DNA from: an uncultured Veillonella sp. | GTDB taxonomy: Bacteria > Bacillota > Negativicutes > Veillonellales > Veillonellaceae | DNA: 32,841 nucleotides | Direction: 5' to 3' | Assembly: GCA_900544365.1 (NCBI GenBank) | Contig: UQVF01000016.1 | Location: 1 to 32,841, forward strand | Shown here: in pieces, positions 22,723 through 30,641 of the stretch | How positions within the stretch are numbered: position 1 is the stretch's first letter | Layout: every line of letters begins with the position of its first letter | Translations under genes and position numbers: made by a program | Notes under the pieces: model-generated | Told to the model about the DNA's origin: nothing | Seen by the model: only the letters and a program-made list of their open reading frames with translations | Database searches by the model: none

Positions 22723-23835
22723 TCATTTAAATTTATGTCTCACACAGTCTACCATGAAGCAAGAAAACTCTGGATACAGCTTAAGCCTTACTTTTGGTTT
22801 GAAAGTTAGAGATTTTACACGAGAAATCATTTCTTCATATTCTCTTTTATCGTTTTCCAATTCCTCAATATATTTCTTCTTCTCTTCCTCACTCTCATAG
22901 TCCTCATCAACTATAGCTTCTTTAATAGCATCCATTAAATAGAGTCTATTTTTTTCTTCAAGAGCAAAAAACTTTGCTTTTTCATCCTTTAACCATAATG
23001 CATAATAATAGTGTTCAAAGTCAGCTAGATAGTATTGACAAATAACATCATTGCTATAGTAATCTAAAAATTCATCGTATTCTTCAAGTACATAATAGGC
23101 ATCAAAAATTTGCTCCGCAGAAATATCATCTGTTTTCAAATTATGATTTTCATCTTCTCCTGACTTTACTTTTTCTAACCAAGATATTGCTTTATCTTTA
23201 TTACCAAGATATACTTCGCAGTATACAATGCTAAGCAACAGACTCATTCTATCAGGATATTTTTTTAATAATTCTAAAAATATTTCTTTAGCTTTCTCAT
23301 ATTCTTTGAGTTCATATAAAGAGACTGCATGATTGAAGAAATATTCATAACTATCATCAATATTTTTAGCTTTTTCAAAATATTTTTGACTCAATATAAG
23401 CCATTCTTTATTTTCATTAGACTGGTACATACTAAAGTAATAAAGCCCCAATCCTGTATATGTTTCAACAAAAGGAGAGTCTAAATCCTTTGCTTTTAGT
23501 AAATATTCTAATGTTTCTGCAGTATAATCATGGTTAAATGCAATATTGGTGTAAACTCTTGCTTTTTGAGCATTATTTAAATAAATTTCAAATTTATTTA
23601 AAAAAGAATTTAAGTAGCTTATATACTCACCGCATCTAAGCTCTAACTTTAAAGAAGCAAGCGTACATACTATATCAATATCTGAAGGATATTCTTTTTC
23701 TTTGGATAACAAGTAGCTTTCCATTTTCTTAAGGTATTCTGTTGATCTTTCATAGTCCTTTAAAAATGTCTCATTATATCTATCCTCATATTCTTTTTTC
23801 TGCTTATCCCAATATGCCTTTATTTCATTTATCAA
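22723..23835 (-). CDS. Tetratricopeptide-repeat protein, immunity-island type
   Basis: A 370-residue acidic soluble protein made mostly of helical repeats. Repeats are visible at FVETYTGLGLYYFSMY, SQKYFEKAKNIDDSYEYFF, AVSLYELKEYEKAKEIFLEL and LSIVYCEVYLGNKDKAISWL. There is no signal peptide. The start is TTG (23835), chosen because AGGAG lies eight bases before it and the next in-frame ATG is 37 codons away. The C-terminal third has many acidic and lysine residues (KEAIVDEDYESEEEKKKY) and probably forms a long helix. TPR proteins of this kind are common in immunity islands of polymorphic-toxin loci, but no partner is in view. Function unknown. Confidence 0.75.
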   Translation of the reverse strand: MINEIKAYWDKQKKEYEDRYNETFLKDYERSTEYLKKMESYLLSKEKEYPSDIDIVCTLASLKLELRCGEYISYLNSFLNKFEIYLNNAQKARVYTNIAFNHDYTAETLEYLLKAKDLDSPFVETYTGLGLYYFSMYQSNENKEWLILSQKYFEKAKNIDDSYEYFFNHAVSLYELKEYEKAKEIFLELLKKYPDRMSLLLSIVYCEVYLGNKDKAISWLEKVKSGEDENHNLKTDDISAEQIFDAYYVLEEYDEFLDYYSNDVICQYYLADFEHYYYALWLKDEKAKFFALEEKNRLYLMDAIKEAIVDEDYESEEEKKKYIEELENDKREYEEMISRVKSLTFKPKVRLKLYPEFSCFMVDCVRHKFK

Positions 23836-23907
23836 AATCTGTACTCCTAATTAGTTACAATTTAACAAGCACTATTTTCATTTTTTATCCTGACCTTTCA
23901 GCACTAA

Positions 23908-24552
23908 CTAAAAGTAAGATTCTATTGGATTTCCTTGTTGGCCTTTCATATTATGGATTTTATTTTTCAGAATATCAAAGTTGCAGATTTCATCTCTAAT
24001 ATTATTATCCGCTCTGTATCCATTAATCATCTCAGTCAGAGTTTTCCCTTTACCACCATTCTTTATAGTGGTATTTACTCTTTTTATCTTTCTTTCATAA
24101 GGCTCCCATGTTTTATACTTAATTACTTCATCTCTAAAATCAAATAAAGGCGTATCCGGCTTAGCATCCCATAAAACAATCAACCACATTATCGCATGAT
24201 AAAGCTGCTTTGCAGTTTCATTCCACTTCTCAGATTGTAAATCCCCACTCCCTCTATTGTCATATTCTTTTCTATTATTTACGTGAGGTTCGCTTATAAG
24301 AGGATTAAAAAGAGGTAACCCTTTATGATGAATTAGTTCTAAAAAATCTCTTGCCGCACCCATGCCGCACTGAATAAATTCCTTCTTGCCATCAGTTTTA
24401 TGCTTAGCACTAAATACATAATATTCATCTTCAATAATTGCTCCTGCATCACTATATTTTTGTTGATTTGCTAACAGCTTAATATGTGCTTCAGGCTGAA
24501 CTTCATAATCTCTAACAATTCTTTGTCTTGTTTTACTCCCTCTACACTTCAT
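23908..24552 (-). CDS. Hypothetical protein (unrecognised)
   Basis: A 214-residue, charged soluble protein with a start behind AAGGAGA. I cannot place it in a family. Notable stretches: MKCRGSKTRQRIVRDYEVQP, a beta-like IIEDEYYVFSAKHKTDGKKE, an aromatic helix WNETAKQLYHAIMWLIVLWD, and an arginine-lysine-rich YERKIKRVNTTIKNGGKGKT. The basic make-up differs from the acidic immunity proteins around it and would suit a nucleic-acid- or toxin-like role, but no catalytic motif is clear. It starts 40 bases after the end of a start-less gene tail on the same strand. Confidence 0.6.
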   Translation of the reverse strand: MKCRGSKTRQRIVRDYEVQPEAHIKLLANQQKYSDAGAIIEDEYYVFSAKHKTDGKKEFIQCGMGAARDFLELIHHKGLPLFNPLISEPHVNNRKEYDNRGSGDLQSEKWNETAKQLYHAIMWLIVLWDAKPDTPLFDFRDEVIKYKTWEPYERKIKRVNTTIKNGGKGKTLTEMINGYRADNNIRDEICNFDILKNKIHNMKGQQGNPIESYF

Positions 24553-24591
24553 TTCGGCTCTCCTTTTCCACTTGTTTTTGAACTATACTTT

Positions 24592-24795
24592 TTATTCTTT
24601 CCTCAAGATTTCGGTTTTCCCCAATTCTACTTTACTACGCAGTTCCACTTCTAGTTGAACTGTATCATCATATTCATAAGGAATACTAAATCTATTAAGC
24701 ATACACTCTATTTCAGATTTTTTATCAGTAACACATATCTTTGGATCAATTAAACGTCCTTGACCAAGAACTTTCTCAAATTTATCAGTCTGTTT
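24592..24795 (-). pseudogene. Start-less gene tail, 67 codons
   Basis: The leftward frame is open from 24795 to a TAA at 24592. It reads KQTDKFEKVLGQGRLIDPKI, then CVTDKKSEIECMLNRFSIPY, then EYDDTVQLEVELRSKV and a short end. No start codon, no ribosome site, and a stop lies right at the upstream edge. The string looks like natural protein. In polymorphic-toxin loci such start-less cassettes are left by displaced toxin tips; here the family is not recognised, so a toxin tip is only a guess. Confidence 0.4.
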
Positions 24796-24809
24796 CTAAT
24801 ACAAATATT

Positions 24810-25094
24810 TTATTCTTCAAACTTTTCCTCAACATTAAAAATAACTTCACAATCGCAACCAGCACCATTTTCTCGCAAAAATTCTATAACCATTTCAATA
24901 TCCGCATTTTTATCTTTCAAAAACTCATTTGTTAAAGAAAAATCATGATTACACTCTACCGTTTCTGATTTATCATTTAGATAATCAAATAATTCATAAA
25001 ATAATTTCTTTTCCATCGGTAAACTCGCTTCAAATTCTTCCATTTGTTTGATTTGATATTCTTGTAAAAATTTTCCCTTCTCAAATTTGTTCAT
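24810..25094 (-). CDS. DUF2695 domain protein, immunity-island type
   Basis: A 94-residue acidic protein. The C-terminal half has the DUF2695 pattern: CNHDFSLTNEFLKDKNADIE (about 50-68), then GAGCDCEVIFNVEEKFEE at the end, with the typical CDCEV block and upstream CxH. The N-terminal half is a charged helix. The family is small and common in immunity islands. The ATG at 25094 follows AAAGGAGA, and the next leftward gene upstream is 38 bases away. Function unknown, probably toxin immunity. Confidence 0.75.
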   Translation of the reverse strand: MNKFEKGKFLQEYQIKQMEEFEASLPMEKKLFYELFDYLNDKSETVECNHDFSLTNEFLKDKNADIEMVIEFLRENGAGCDCEVIFNVEEKFEE

Positions 25095-25132
25095 GAGCTT
25101 TTCTCCTTTAGTAAATTGTTGTTTTAAATCGT

Positions 25133-25552
25133 TTATTTTTTTACATTATACACCATATCTCCGCTATTCCAAATATACATAATTGCCGACACTGGTCGTT
25201 TTCCATCTTCCCGCAGCCATCCTGTATATGTAGTTGTGTTGCCGTAATAACCTTCAATAATGATTTCAAATTCTGAATCTGTATACTCTTCTATAAATTG
25301 TTGTAAACCAATAGACTTTCCATTGAAACGTCCTTCACCTACAATTTTGTTAAATATCAATACATCACATAGGTCAATATCACATTTTTCAAAACATATT
25401 TCACCTGGGTATGATCTTTCTTCGCCTTCCACAAATTCATATAATTTATTAACTCTTAACGTCAAAGTTTCGTTGTGATATTGGATTTCTTGTACCCTGC
25501 TATCATGAAGGCTGAAAAGGATGTTGCTATTTCTATCGTGTATAAACTTCAT
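25133..25552 (-). CDS. Hypothetical protein with N-terminal LHDSRV motif, immunity-like
   Basis: A small acidic protein of 139 residues. The N-terminal part (NILFSLHDSRVQEIQYHNET) followed by a beta-rich domain recalls a type of small immunity-like proteins that open with an HDS-x-(I/V) motif, but I cannot name the family. It has no membrane segment. Two ATGs lie near the start; GAGGG sits five bases before the second (25552), which I use; the first (25564) has no ribosome site. It is 38 bases upstream of the DUF2695 gene and probably co-transcribed. Confidence 0.62.
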   Translation of the reverse strand: MKFIHDRNSNILFSLHDSRVQEIQYHNETLTLRVNKLYEFVEGEERSYPGEICFEKCDIDLCDVLIFNKIVGEGRFNGKSIGLQQFIEEYTDSEFEIIIEGYYGNTTTYTGWLREDGKRPVSAIMYIWNSGDMVYNVKK

Positions 25553-25586
25553 ACTATCCCTCATTATTTCATCTTAATATATTTAG

Positions 25587-25640
25587 TTATATAAGATGCT
25601 TTTTTGCTTGTTTCGTAATTCTTACCTCATACGTTTCCAT
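25587..25640 (-). pseudogene. Truncated RelE/ParE-type toxin, 17 codons left
   Basis: Eight bases after the antitoxin stop an ATG opens METYEVRITKQAKKHLI, which is the usual first strand and helix of RelE/ParE toxins, then a TAA. The rest of the toxin is gone; the sequence runs straight into the next gene. This identifies the preceding gene as the antitoxin of a decayed type II system. Confidence 0.6.
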
Positions 25641-25648
25641 TATAGGCC

Positions 25649-25816
25649 TCATTCTAGCTCTTCAAATACTTCTGCAACAGAATATGTTTCCCCTCGTACT
25701 GCCTGCGAATACCCTGTTTCCATCAAGGCATTAAATGTGCTTTCATCCATATTCTCATATATCGGTAACTCTTTAGGTATTGTCAATGGGAACAGAATGC
25801 CATTTTCTAGCGCCAT
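25649..25816 (-). CDS. RelB-like antitoxin of a decayed type II toxin-antitoxin pair
   Basis: A 55-residue protein. The C-terminal half (FNALMETGYSQAVRGETYSV, then AEVFEELE) follows the toxin-binding pattern of RelE/ParE antitoxins (xx-L-x-x-GY-x-x-A/S-x-x-G-x-x-x-x-x-x-EVF). The N-terminal part (ALENGILFPLTIPKELPIYE) differs from a normal RHH, so it may be atypical for DNA binding. The ATG at 25816 has GGAAGG eight bases before it; a further ATG two codons upstream is too close to that site. The toxin after it is cut to 17 codons, leaving an orphan antitoxin. Confidence 0.68.
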   Translation of the reverse strand: MALENGILFPLTIPKELPIYENMDESTFNALMETGYSQAVRGETYSVAEVFEELE

Positions 25817-25950
25817 ATCCATCACCTTCCTTTATGCATAGTATACATCAATGTGCCGTATATTGCGACACGATTTACCATACAGTTTGTATGTAACATA
25901 AAATATCCCTCCGCATCGCCATATCTGTGTATTCACTTTCTTAGTAAAGT

Positions 25951-26004
25951 AAAAAACGCCACATACTTTCATCCTATAATAGACTGTGAAAGTACATGAC
26001 GTTT
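25951..26004 (-). terminator. Intrinsic terminator of the BASS transporter gene
   Basis: A long, imperfect hairpin on the leftward strand: AAACG with CGTTT outside and TACTTTCA with TGAAAGTA inside, followed by TTTTTTAC. It lies 57 bases after the transporter stop. The stretch 25,823-25,950 holds nothing that I can identify. Confidence 0.75.
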
Positions 26005-26060
26005 CTAACAGATATGTAAATGTCTAATACACTAATACCCAAAGTACCTAAACTTTCAGA

Positions 26061-26999
26061 TTAGTGTGCACTTTTAGAATCATTGCGACGGCAAATACCT
26101 GCGAAGATAGATCCTGTAAAGTTATGGATAATAGAGAACACAGCGCCTGCTACGGCTGCTTGTGGTGTAAAGTGTTTCAACGCTAAGCTAGCTGCCAACG
26201 CAGAATTTTGCATAGCCACTTCGATTTGCATAGCACGACGGTCTGGCACATTGGAGCCGAATAGACGGCAAATAAAATATGTCACTACATAACCACTCAC
26301 ATTTTGCACTAAGCAAGCCAAGAAAATCATCACACCATGAGCTAAGATATTATCACGGCTCACCGCAGTAACGCCAGCTAGGATAATCAATACAGCTACG
26401 GCACCTACTGTTGGCAAGACTTCTTTCACAGGTTCAATACGAGAACCAATGAAATAGTTCACAACAATGCCCAATGCAATTGGCACAGCAATGATTTTCA
26501 CGATGGACATGAACATTGGCCAGAATGCAATATCAACTGTTTGTCCTGCATATAACACGATAAAAAGAGGTGTTAATACAGGAGCCAATAAAGTGGATAC
26601 TGTTGTAGCAGAGACGGATAAAGGCACATTACCATTTGCCAAAAATGTCATTACATTAGACGCAGTACCACCTGGTGCAGCACCTAACAAAATAAACCCT
26701 AAGGCAATTTCTGGTGGGAATCCAAATATAATTCCTACTAACCAACCTGCTAGTGGCATCCACAAGAATTGAATCAAGGACACCAAAATCACTTGCCACG
26801 GTTGTCTAAACACATCTAAGAATACTTTCCCTGTCAATGTTAAGCCCATGCTGAACATAACTAACTGTAACAAAGGAACTGTTTGTTTCGCTGCTTCAAT
26901 GAATAAGCTTGGCACTAAGAATGCGATAACTGCTACAGCCAACACAATCCATGCTAAGTAATCATTGAACAGACGATTAATACTACGAATGAAATTCAT
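26061..26999 (-). CDS. Bile acid:sodium symporter (BASS) family transporter
   Basis: About 312 residues with about nine to ten hydrophobic segments, of the BASS family (PF01758), which includes bile-acid transporters, pantoate/2-keto acid transporters and others. Family marks: the N-terminal MGLTLTGKVFLDVF, the central GFILLGAAPGGTASNVMTFL (about residue 105) and LALSVEVAMQNSALAA-type block IEVAMQNSALAASLALKHF near the C terminus. A longer start at 27053 lacks a ribosome site; I choose the ATG at 26999, which matches the family N terminus (MNFIRSINRLFNDYL) and has AGTAGGT before it. Candidate -10 (TATAAT) lies in the 100-bp gap upstream. Substrate not readable from sequence. Confidence 0.88.
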   Translation of the reverse strand: MNFIRSINRLFNDYLAWIVLAVAVIAFLVPSLFIEAAKQTVPLLQLVMFSMGLTLTGKVFLDVFRQPWQVILVSLIQFLWMPLAGWLVGIIFGFPPEIALGFILLGAAPGGTASNVMTFLANGNVPLSVSATTVSTLLAPVLTPLFIVLYAGQTVDIAFWPMFMSIVKIIAVPIALGIVVNYFIGSRIEPVKEVLPTVGAVAVLIILAGVTAVSRDNILAHGVMIFLACLVQNVSGYVVTYFICRLFGSNVPDRRAMQIEVAMQNSALAASLALKHFTPQAAVAGAVFSIIHNFTGSIFAGICRRNDSKSAH

Positions 27000-27099
27000 A
27001 TGAAACCTACTTTCTATAAAAATGATAACTTCCCAATTATAGCAAATCTTCATATGAATTAAAAGATGATTATAGTAAATTTATAATATGTTTGTCTTC

Positions 27100-27549
27100 T
27101 TATAGGTTACAGCTATTTAAAAACTCTTTGATTTCAGGATTTTGTTTCATCCGTTCTTGTTCTTCTGCGGTAATCACTTGCACCTTATCTCGGTCTATAT
27201 TCACCAAGCAGAGGAATCCTAAATGATCGCCTTGGTTCGCTCGAAATTGATGCGCCATCAACTTAGGAATTTCAATCATGTCTCCGGCTTGTACATTTTC
27301 CACGGTGTCACCCATTAAACATTGGCCTTTTCCACGGAAAATCATCACCATGTGCGTATGTTCATGGCGTTCCATAGTACTGTAACCACCCGGCAGCACT
27401 TCAAAATAACGGAACTGGCATGGAATATCCCAAGCTCCGTCAAAGAGGACTTGGCGAGTCACATCTTTAAACGGACTATTATCTTGCTTGTACACCAAAG
27501 TGTCCACACCATCCCAAGTGTATGTTTCTTGATTAAACTTACGTATCAT
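27100..27549 (-). CDS. Cupin domain protein
   Basis: A 149-residue single-domain cupin. The metal-binding core is visible: GYSTMERHEHTHMVMIFRGK (His, His, Glu-type block, about 62-80) and the second motif AGDMIEIPKLMAHQFRAN with the terminal His (about 94-110). Function of such small cupins varies (sensor, isomerase or dioxygenase-like), and nothing here points to one. The ATG follows AGGAG six bases away, placed directly after a hairpin. It lies 100 bases before the BASS transporter in the same direction, so the two may be linked. Confidence 0.85.
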   Translation of the reverse strand: MIRKFNQETYTWDGVDTLVYKQDNSPFKDVTRQVLFDGAWDIPCQFRYFEVLPGGYSTMERHEHTHMVMIFRGKGQCLMGDTVENVQAGDMIEIPKLMAHQFRANQGDHLGFLCLVNIDRDKVQVITAEEQERMKQNPEIKEFLNSCNL

Positions 27550-27561
27550 ATCTACTCCTGC

Positions 27562-27595
27562 AAAAGGGCCATCTTGGAATCAATCCAGATAGCCC
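27562..27595 (-). terminator. Terminator-like hairpin just before the cupin gene
   Basis: On the leftward strand GGGCTATCTGGA pairs with TCC-AAGATGGCCC (wobble and one bulge), followed by TTTTGC and then, directly, the cupin ribosome site. It may end the zwf-pgl-tatA-HMA operon or act as an attenuator in the cupin leader. Confidence 0.65.
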
Positions 27596-27643
27596 TTCTT
27601 TGTATTCTAATATATATCTGGCATATCACCAGATAGGTACGCC

Positions 27644-27949
27644 TTATTTGAATATTTTTTTAATGGCCCCTAAAATACCACCATGTTCATGGACATACTC
27701 TTTTACAGATTCCACTTCAAAACCTGTTTCATCAATAGCAGTGCGAATAGCCGCTTCATCAATTTTTGTATGATCAAAACGAATGCGCACTTCTTTTGTT
27801 TTCAAATCAACTTTAGATTCCAACACGCCTGGCAATCCACGAACAGCTGTATTCACTGTGTTTTCACAATTTTCACATATCATACCTGGCACATGAAAAA
27901 GTTTAGTAGTCACATTACCTGTGCTACCACAACCACAATCTTTACACAT
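27644..27949 (-). CDS. Heavy-metal-associated (HMA) domain protein, copper-chaperone-like
   Basis: A 101-residue protein with an N-terminal cysteine cluster (CKDCGCG) and one HMA ferredoxin-like domain holding the metal motif GMICENC (about 22-28), then TVNTAVRGLPGVLESKVDL, VRIRF and the FEVESV end. The last 17 residues (HEHGGILGAIKKIFK) form a short amphipathic tail. It likely binds copper or another soft metal. It starts eight bases after tatA in the zwf-pgl-tatA unit; a link between metal handling and Tat export of metalloproteins is possible but only by position. Confidence 0.87.
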   Translation of the reverse strand: MCKDCGCGSTGNVTTKLFHVPGMICENCENTVNTAVRGLPGVLESKVDLKTKEVRIRFDHTKIDEAAIRTAIDETGFEVESVKEYVHEHGGILGAIKKIFK

Positions 27950-27957
27950 AGGTCCTC

Positions 27958-28182
27958 CTAGTTATTTTGTTTATGACTATTTGTTGCCCCTGCTTCTACA
28001 TCAATTATTTCTGCTTTAGCAGGCTCTTCTTTGGCTACTTTTTTATCGCCACTGACAGCATCTTTAAATTCATTGATACCCTTACCAATAGCTTTACCGA
28101 TTTCAGGTAGCTTCTTAGGTCCAAAAATAACAAGGGCAATAATTAAAATAAGAAATAGCTCTTGTGTGCCAAAATTAAACAT
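27958..28182 (-). CDS. tatA: Twin-arginine translocase TatA/TatE family subunit
   Basis: TatA forms the pore of the Tat pathway for folded, often cofactor-bearing proteins. The 74-residue protein shows FNFGTQELFLILIIALVIFG (one membrane helix), the hinge FGPKKLPEIG and the amphipathic helix KAIGKGINEFKDAV, then a charged tail. A longer start at 28203 is possible, but GAGGTG before the ATG at 28182 fits better and gives the usual N terminus. tatC is not in the window. It lies 26 bases after pgl and eight before the HMA gene. Confidence 0.92.
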   Translation of the reverse strand: MFNFGTQELFLILIIALVIFGPKKLPEIGKAIGKGINEFKDAVSGDKKVAKEEPAKAEIIDVEAGATNSHKQNN

Positions 28183-28208
28183 ACGTATCACCTCGTATTT
28201 CAAATTAA

Positions 28209-28964
28209 TTAATTCTTATGAGCTGCCTCGTCTACATACCATTCTACCGGATCATGAGTCAGCACAGCTCCTGGTAAACAATGGTCTACTCGGTCCTCCC
28301 AAGAATATTCTTCATACTCCTTGCGTTGACGAAGTACACGCGCTAAGGCCGCCTCTTTAGAAGAACCTACCACTGTGAACCATACAGATTTTGCATTCAC
28401 TAGCATAGGGAATGTCAGTGTTACACGCTCCCATACTTTACCATCTTTCACAGCCACTACCATACGATCACGTTCATACAAGGCTTCAGATTTAGGAAAT
28501 AAGGATGCTGTATGCCCATCATCACCTAATCCTAACAGGACTAAATCAATAGTTTCTTTTTCGGTGCGTTTCAAAACCATTTGTACTTCTTGTTCATATT
28601 TATCAGCGGCTTCCTCCACTGTACCATTATTCGTTGGCACTGGATAATAATGAGCCGCTCCCATAATATTGCCAAATAAACGATCTTTCGCACGACCAAA
28701 ATTGTTATCTGGATTTGACTGCGGTACAAAACGCTCATCTACCCAAAGGAAGAAAATATGCTCCCAATCGATACGATTCGTATATTCATCAGAATCAAGC
28801 AAAGAAAACAATGCATTCGGCGTCGTTCCCCCAGACACAGCTACTACGCAAGTACCTGTCTTAGCAACACATTCGTTTGTATAGGTTAAAAATCGATCGG
28901 CCACTGCTTTCGCCACGTCATCTCCTGTAGGAAATGCATGAATTATATCTCTCGCCACGACCAT
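28209..28964 (-). CDS. pgl: 6-Phosphogluconolactonase
   Basis: Hydrolyses 6-phosphogluconolactone to 6-phosphogluconate, the second oxidative pentose-phosphate step. The 251-residue protein has the DevB-type marks VVAVSGGTTPNALFSLL, FLWVDERFVPQSNPDNNFG and VLLGLGDDGHTASLFP near residue 148 (active-site region), and a C-terminal GAVLTHDPVEWYVDEAA. Its start lies within the end of zwf (22-bp overlap), so translation is coupled to G6PDH. It is followed by tatA. Confidence 0.95.
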   Translation of the reverse strand: MVVARDIIHAFPTGDDVAKAVADRFLTYTNECVAKTGTCVVAVSGGTTPNALFSLLDSDEYTNRIDWEHIFFLWVDERFVPQSNPDNNFGRAKDRLFGNIMGAAHYYPVPTNNGTVEEAADKYEQEVQMVLKRTEKETIDLVLLGLGDDGHTASLFPKSEALYERDRMVVAVKDGKVWERVTLTFPMLVNAKSVWFTVVGSSKEAALARVLRQRKEYEEYSWEDRVDHCLPGAVLTHDPVEWYVDEAAHKN

Positions 28965-30466
28965 GATCCTCCTTCTAATAATTCTTCTGCCTCTTTTGGT
29001 CCCTCACTGAAAGCTGGATAGAAGCATAATGGTGTTTCTTCATCATTACGTTCCCATGCTTCAATTAATGGTTTAAATAATCGCCAAGACTTCTCTACCG
29101 CATCATTACGAACAAATAATGTTTGGTCTCCTAATAGACCATCTAAAATTAATCGTTCATAGGCGTCTGGAATATCTGCTAATTCTACAGAATTACTGTA
29201 GGAAAAATTCATTTCCAATGTATTCACACATAATTTAGATCCTGGAGATTTTACTTCTAAGGACAAACCCATGCCTTCGTTTGGTTGCATACGAAGAACC
29301 AATACATTTTGGTTAAAGTCTTTCGCATGAAACGGTTTAAAGATAGAATGTGGAATTGGTTTGAAAGTAATAGCGATTTCGCTAGATTTCTTTGGCAATC
29401 GTTTTCCTGTGCGCAAATAGAACGGCACATCACGCCATCTCCAGTTATCGATAAACAATTTTAATGCCACGTAGGTTTCTGTCGTTGACGTAGGTGGCAC
29501 ATTCTCTTCTTTACGATACTCAATTCCAGGGCGTTCTATATCATCAGAATCCACATATTGACCACGGACCGCTACATCTCCTAAATTTTGGCGTTGTAAA
29601 CTACGGATAGATGAAATCAATTTAGCAATTTCATCACGATAATCATCAGCATTAAAATTCGCTGGTGGTTCCATAGCAATCAAGGACAAGACTTGTATCA
29701 TATGGTTTTGCACCATATCTCGCAACGCTCCTGCCCCATCATAGTAGCCCGCACGTTTTTCTACACCTAACTCTTCTGCTACTGTAATTTCTACACGTTC
29801 AATATATTTTCGATTCCATAATGGTTCAAAAATAGCATTAGCAAAACGAAGCATCAAAATATTTTGTACCGTTTCTTTCCCTAAATAATGGTCGATACGA
29901 TATGTTTGCTCTTCTGAAATATATTGTTTCAGTGCATGATCCAAAGCAATAGCGCTTTCCAAATCATGACCAAATGGTTTTTCGATAATCACACGTGACC
30001 AAGATCCCACTTCTTCCAATAGCTTTGCCCCATGCAATTCACGAACGATTGGCTCAAACAACTCCGGTGGCATAGCTAGATAAAATAAAGCATTTCCGCC
30101 CGTACTATGCACCTCTGCGACACGCTCTAATTCTTCACGCAATGCTTCATACGTAGCTCTTTCTGTATATTGTCCTGATACATAGGAAAAGCGTTCAATA
30201 AACGCCCGTTCTTCTGCATTAGGTTCACGATCACCCAAGATGGATTCTTTCACTTGCTCACGAAATTCATCGTGGCTCATCGCTGTACGTGCTACGCCTA
30301 CGACTGCTATCTTCGGTGAAAGTAACCCCCGTTTAAATAGAGAATAGATAGCTGGTAATAGTTTACGTTTTGTCAGGTCTCCGGAGGCCCCAAAAATAAC
30401 TATGGCACCCGCTCCTGGTGTATGATCAATAGATAATTCTTCCCTTACATTGTAGGACACATTCAT
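28943..30466 (-). CDS. zwf: Glucose-6-phosphate 1-dehydrogenase
   Basis: Oxidises glucose-6-phosphate to 6-phosphogluconolactone, with NADP+. The 507-residue protein has the nucleotide-binding IFGASGDLTKRKLLPAIYSLF (about 23-43) and the substrate-binding, catalytic RIDHYLGKETVQNI (about 193-206), and ends with EAEELLEGGSWSWREI. The ATG at 30466 follows AAGGAGA. A clear promoter lies upstream, divergent to rpsD. It leads an operon with pgl, tatA and the HMA gene. Confidence 0.97.
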   Translation of the reverse strand: MNVSYNVREELSIDHTPGAGAIVIFGASGDLTKRKLLPAIYSLFKRGLLSPKIAVVGVARTAMSHDEFREQVKESILGDREPNAEERAFIERFSYVSGQYTERATYEALREELERVAEVHSTGGNALFYLAMPPELFEPIVRELHGAKLLEEVGSWSRVIIEKPFGHDLESAIALDHALKQYISEEQTYRIDHYLGKETVQNILMLRFANAIFEPLWNRKYIERVEITVAEELGVEKRAGYYDGAGALRDMVQNHMIQVLSLIAMEPPANFNADDYRDEIAKLISSIRSLQRQNLGDVAVRGQYVDSDDIERPGIEYRKEENVPPTSTTETYVALKLFIDNWRWRDVPFYLRTGKRLPKKSSEIAITFKPIPHSIFKPFHAKDFNQNVLVLRMQPNEGMGLSLEVKSPGSKLCVNTLEMNFSYSNSVELADIPDAYERLILDGLLGDQTLFVRNDAVEKSWRLFKPLIEAWERNDEETPLCFYPAFSEGPKEAEELLEGGSWSWREI

Positions 30467-30520
30467 GGTGAATCTCCTTTTACATCATTTCCTACTGGAA
30501 ACACTAATACTGTACCTTTT

Positions 30521-30548
30521 ATTATAGCATAAACACCGCCCTTGACAA
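30521..30548 (-). promoter_or_regulatory. zwf promoter
   Basis: On the leftward strand TTGTCA (30543-30548) and TATAAT (30521-30526), 16 bases apart. It lies about 55 bases before the zwf start and is back to back with the rpsD promoter. Confidence 0.75.
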
Positions 30549-30561
30549 TGGTTATCCAATT

Positions 30562-30590
30562 TTGACTTTTTCATTTTCATAGGGTATAAT
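30562..30590 (+). promoter_or_regulatory. rpsD promoter
   Basis: TTGACT (30562-30567) and TATAAT (30585-30590) with 17 bases between. The start of the leader can form a small hairpin (GCAC-gattt-GTGC, 30597-30609), a possible part of an S4 autoregulatory leader. Confidence 0.85.
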
Positions 30591-30641
30591 AAATAAGCAC
30601 GATTTGTGCGAAGTTTTATTAATCTATGAGGTGATAATCAC

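Noticed and set aside
25596..25841. Rightward 81-codon frame
   Set aside because: It is antisense to the RelB-like antitoxin frame, which has a ribosome site and a recognisable antitoxin pattern.
27000..27053. Upstream start of the BASS transporter at 27053
   Set aside because: No ribosome site, and the extra 18 residues do not fit the family N terminus.
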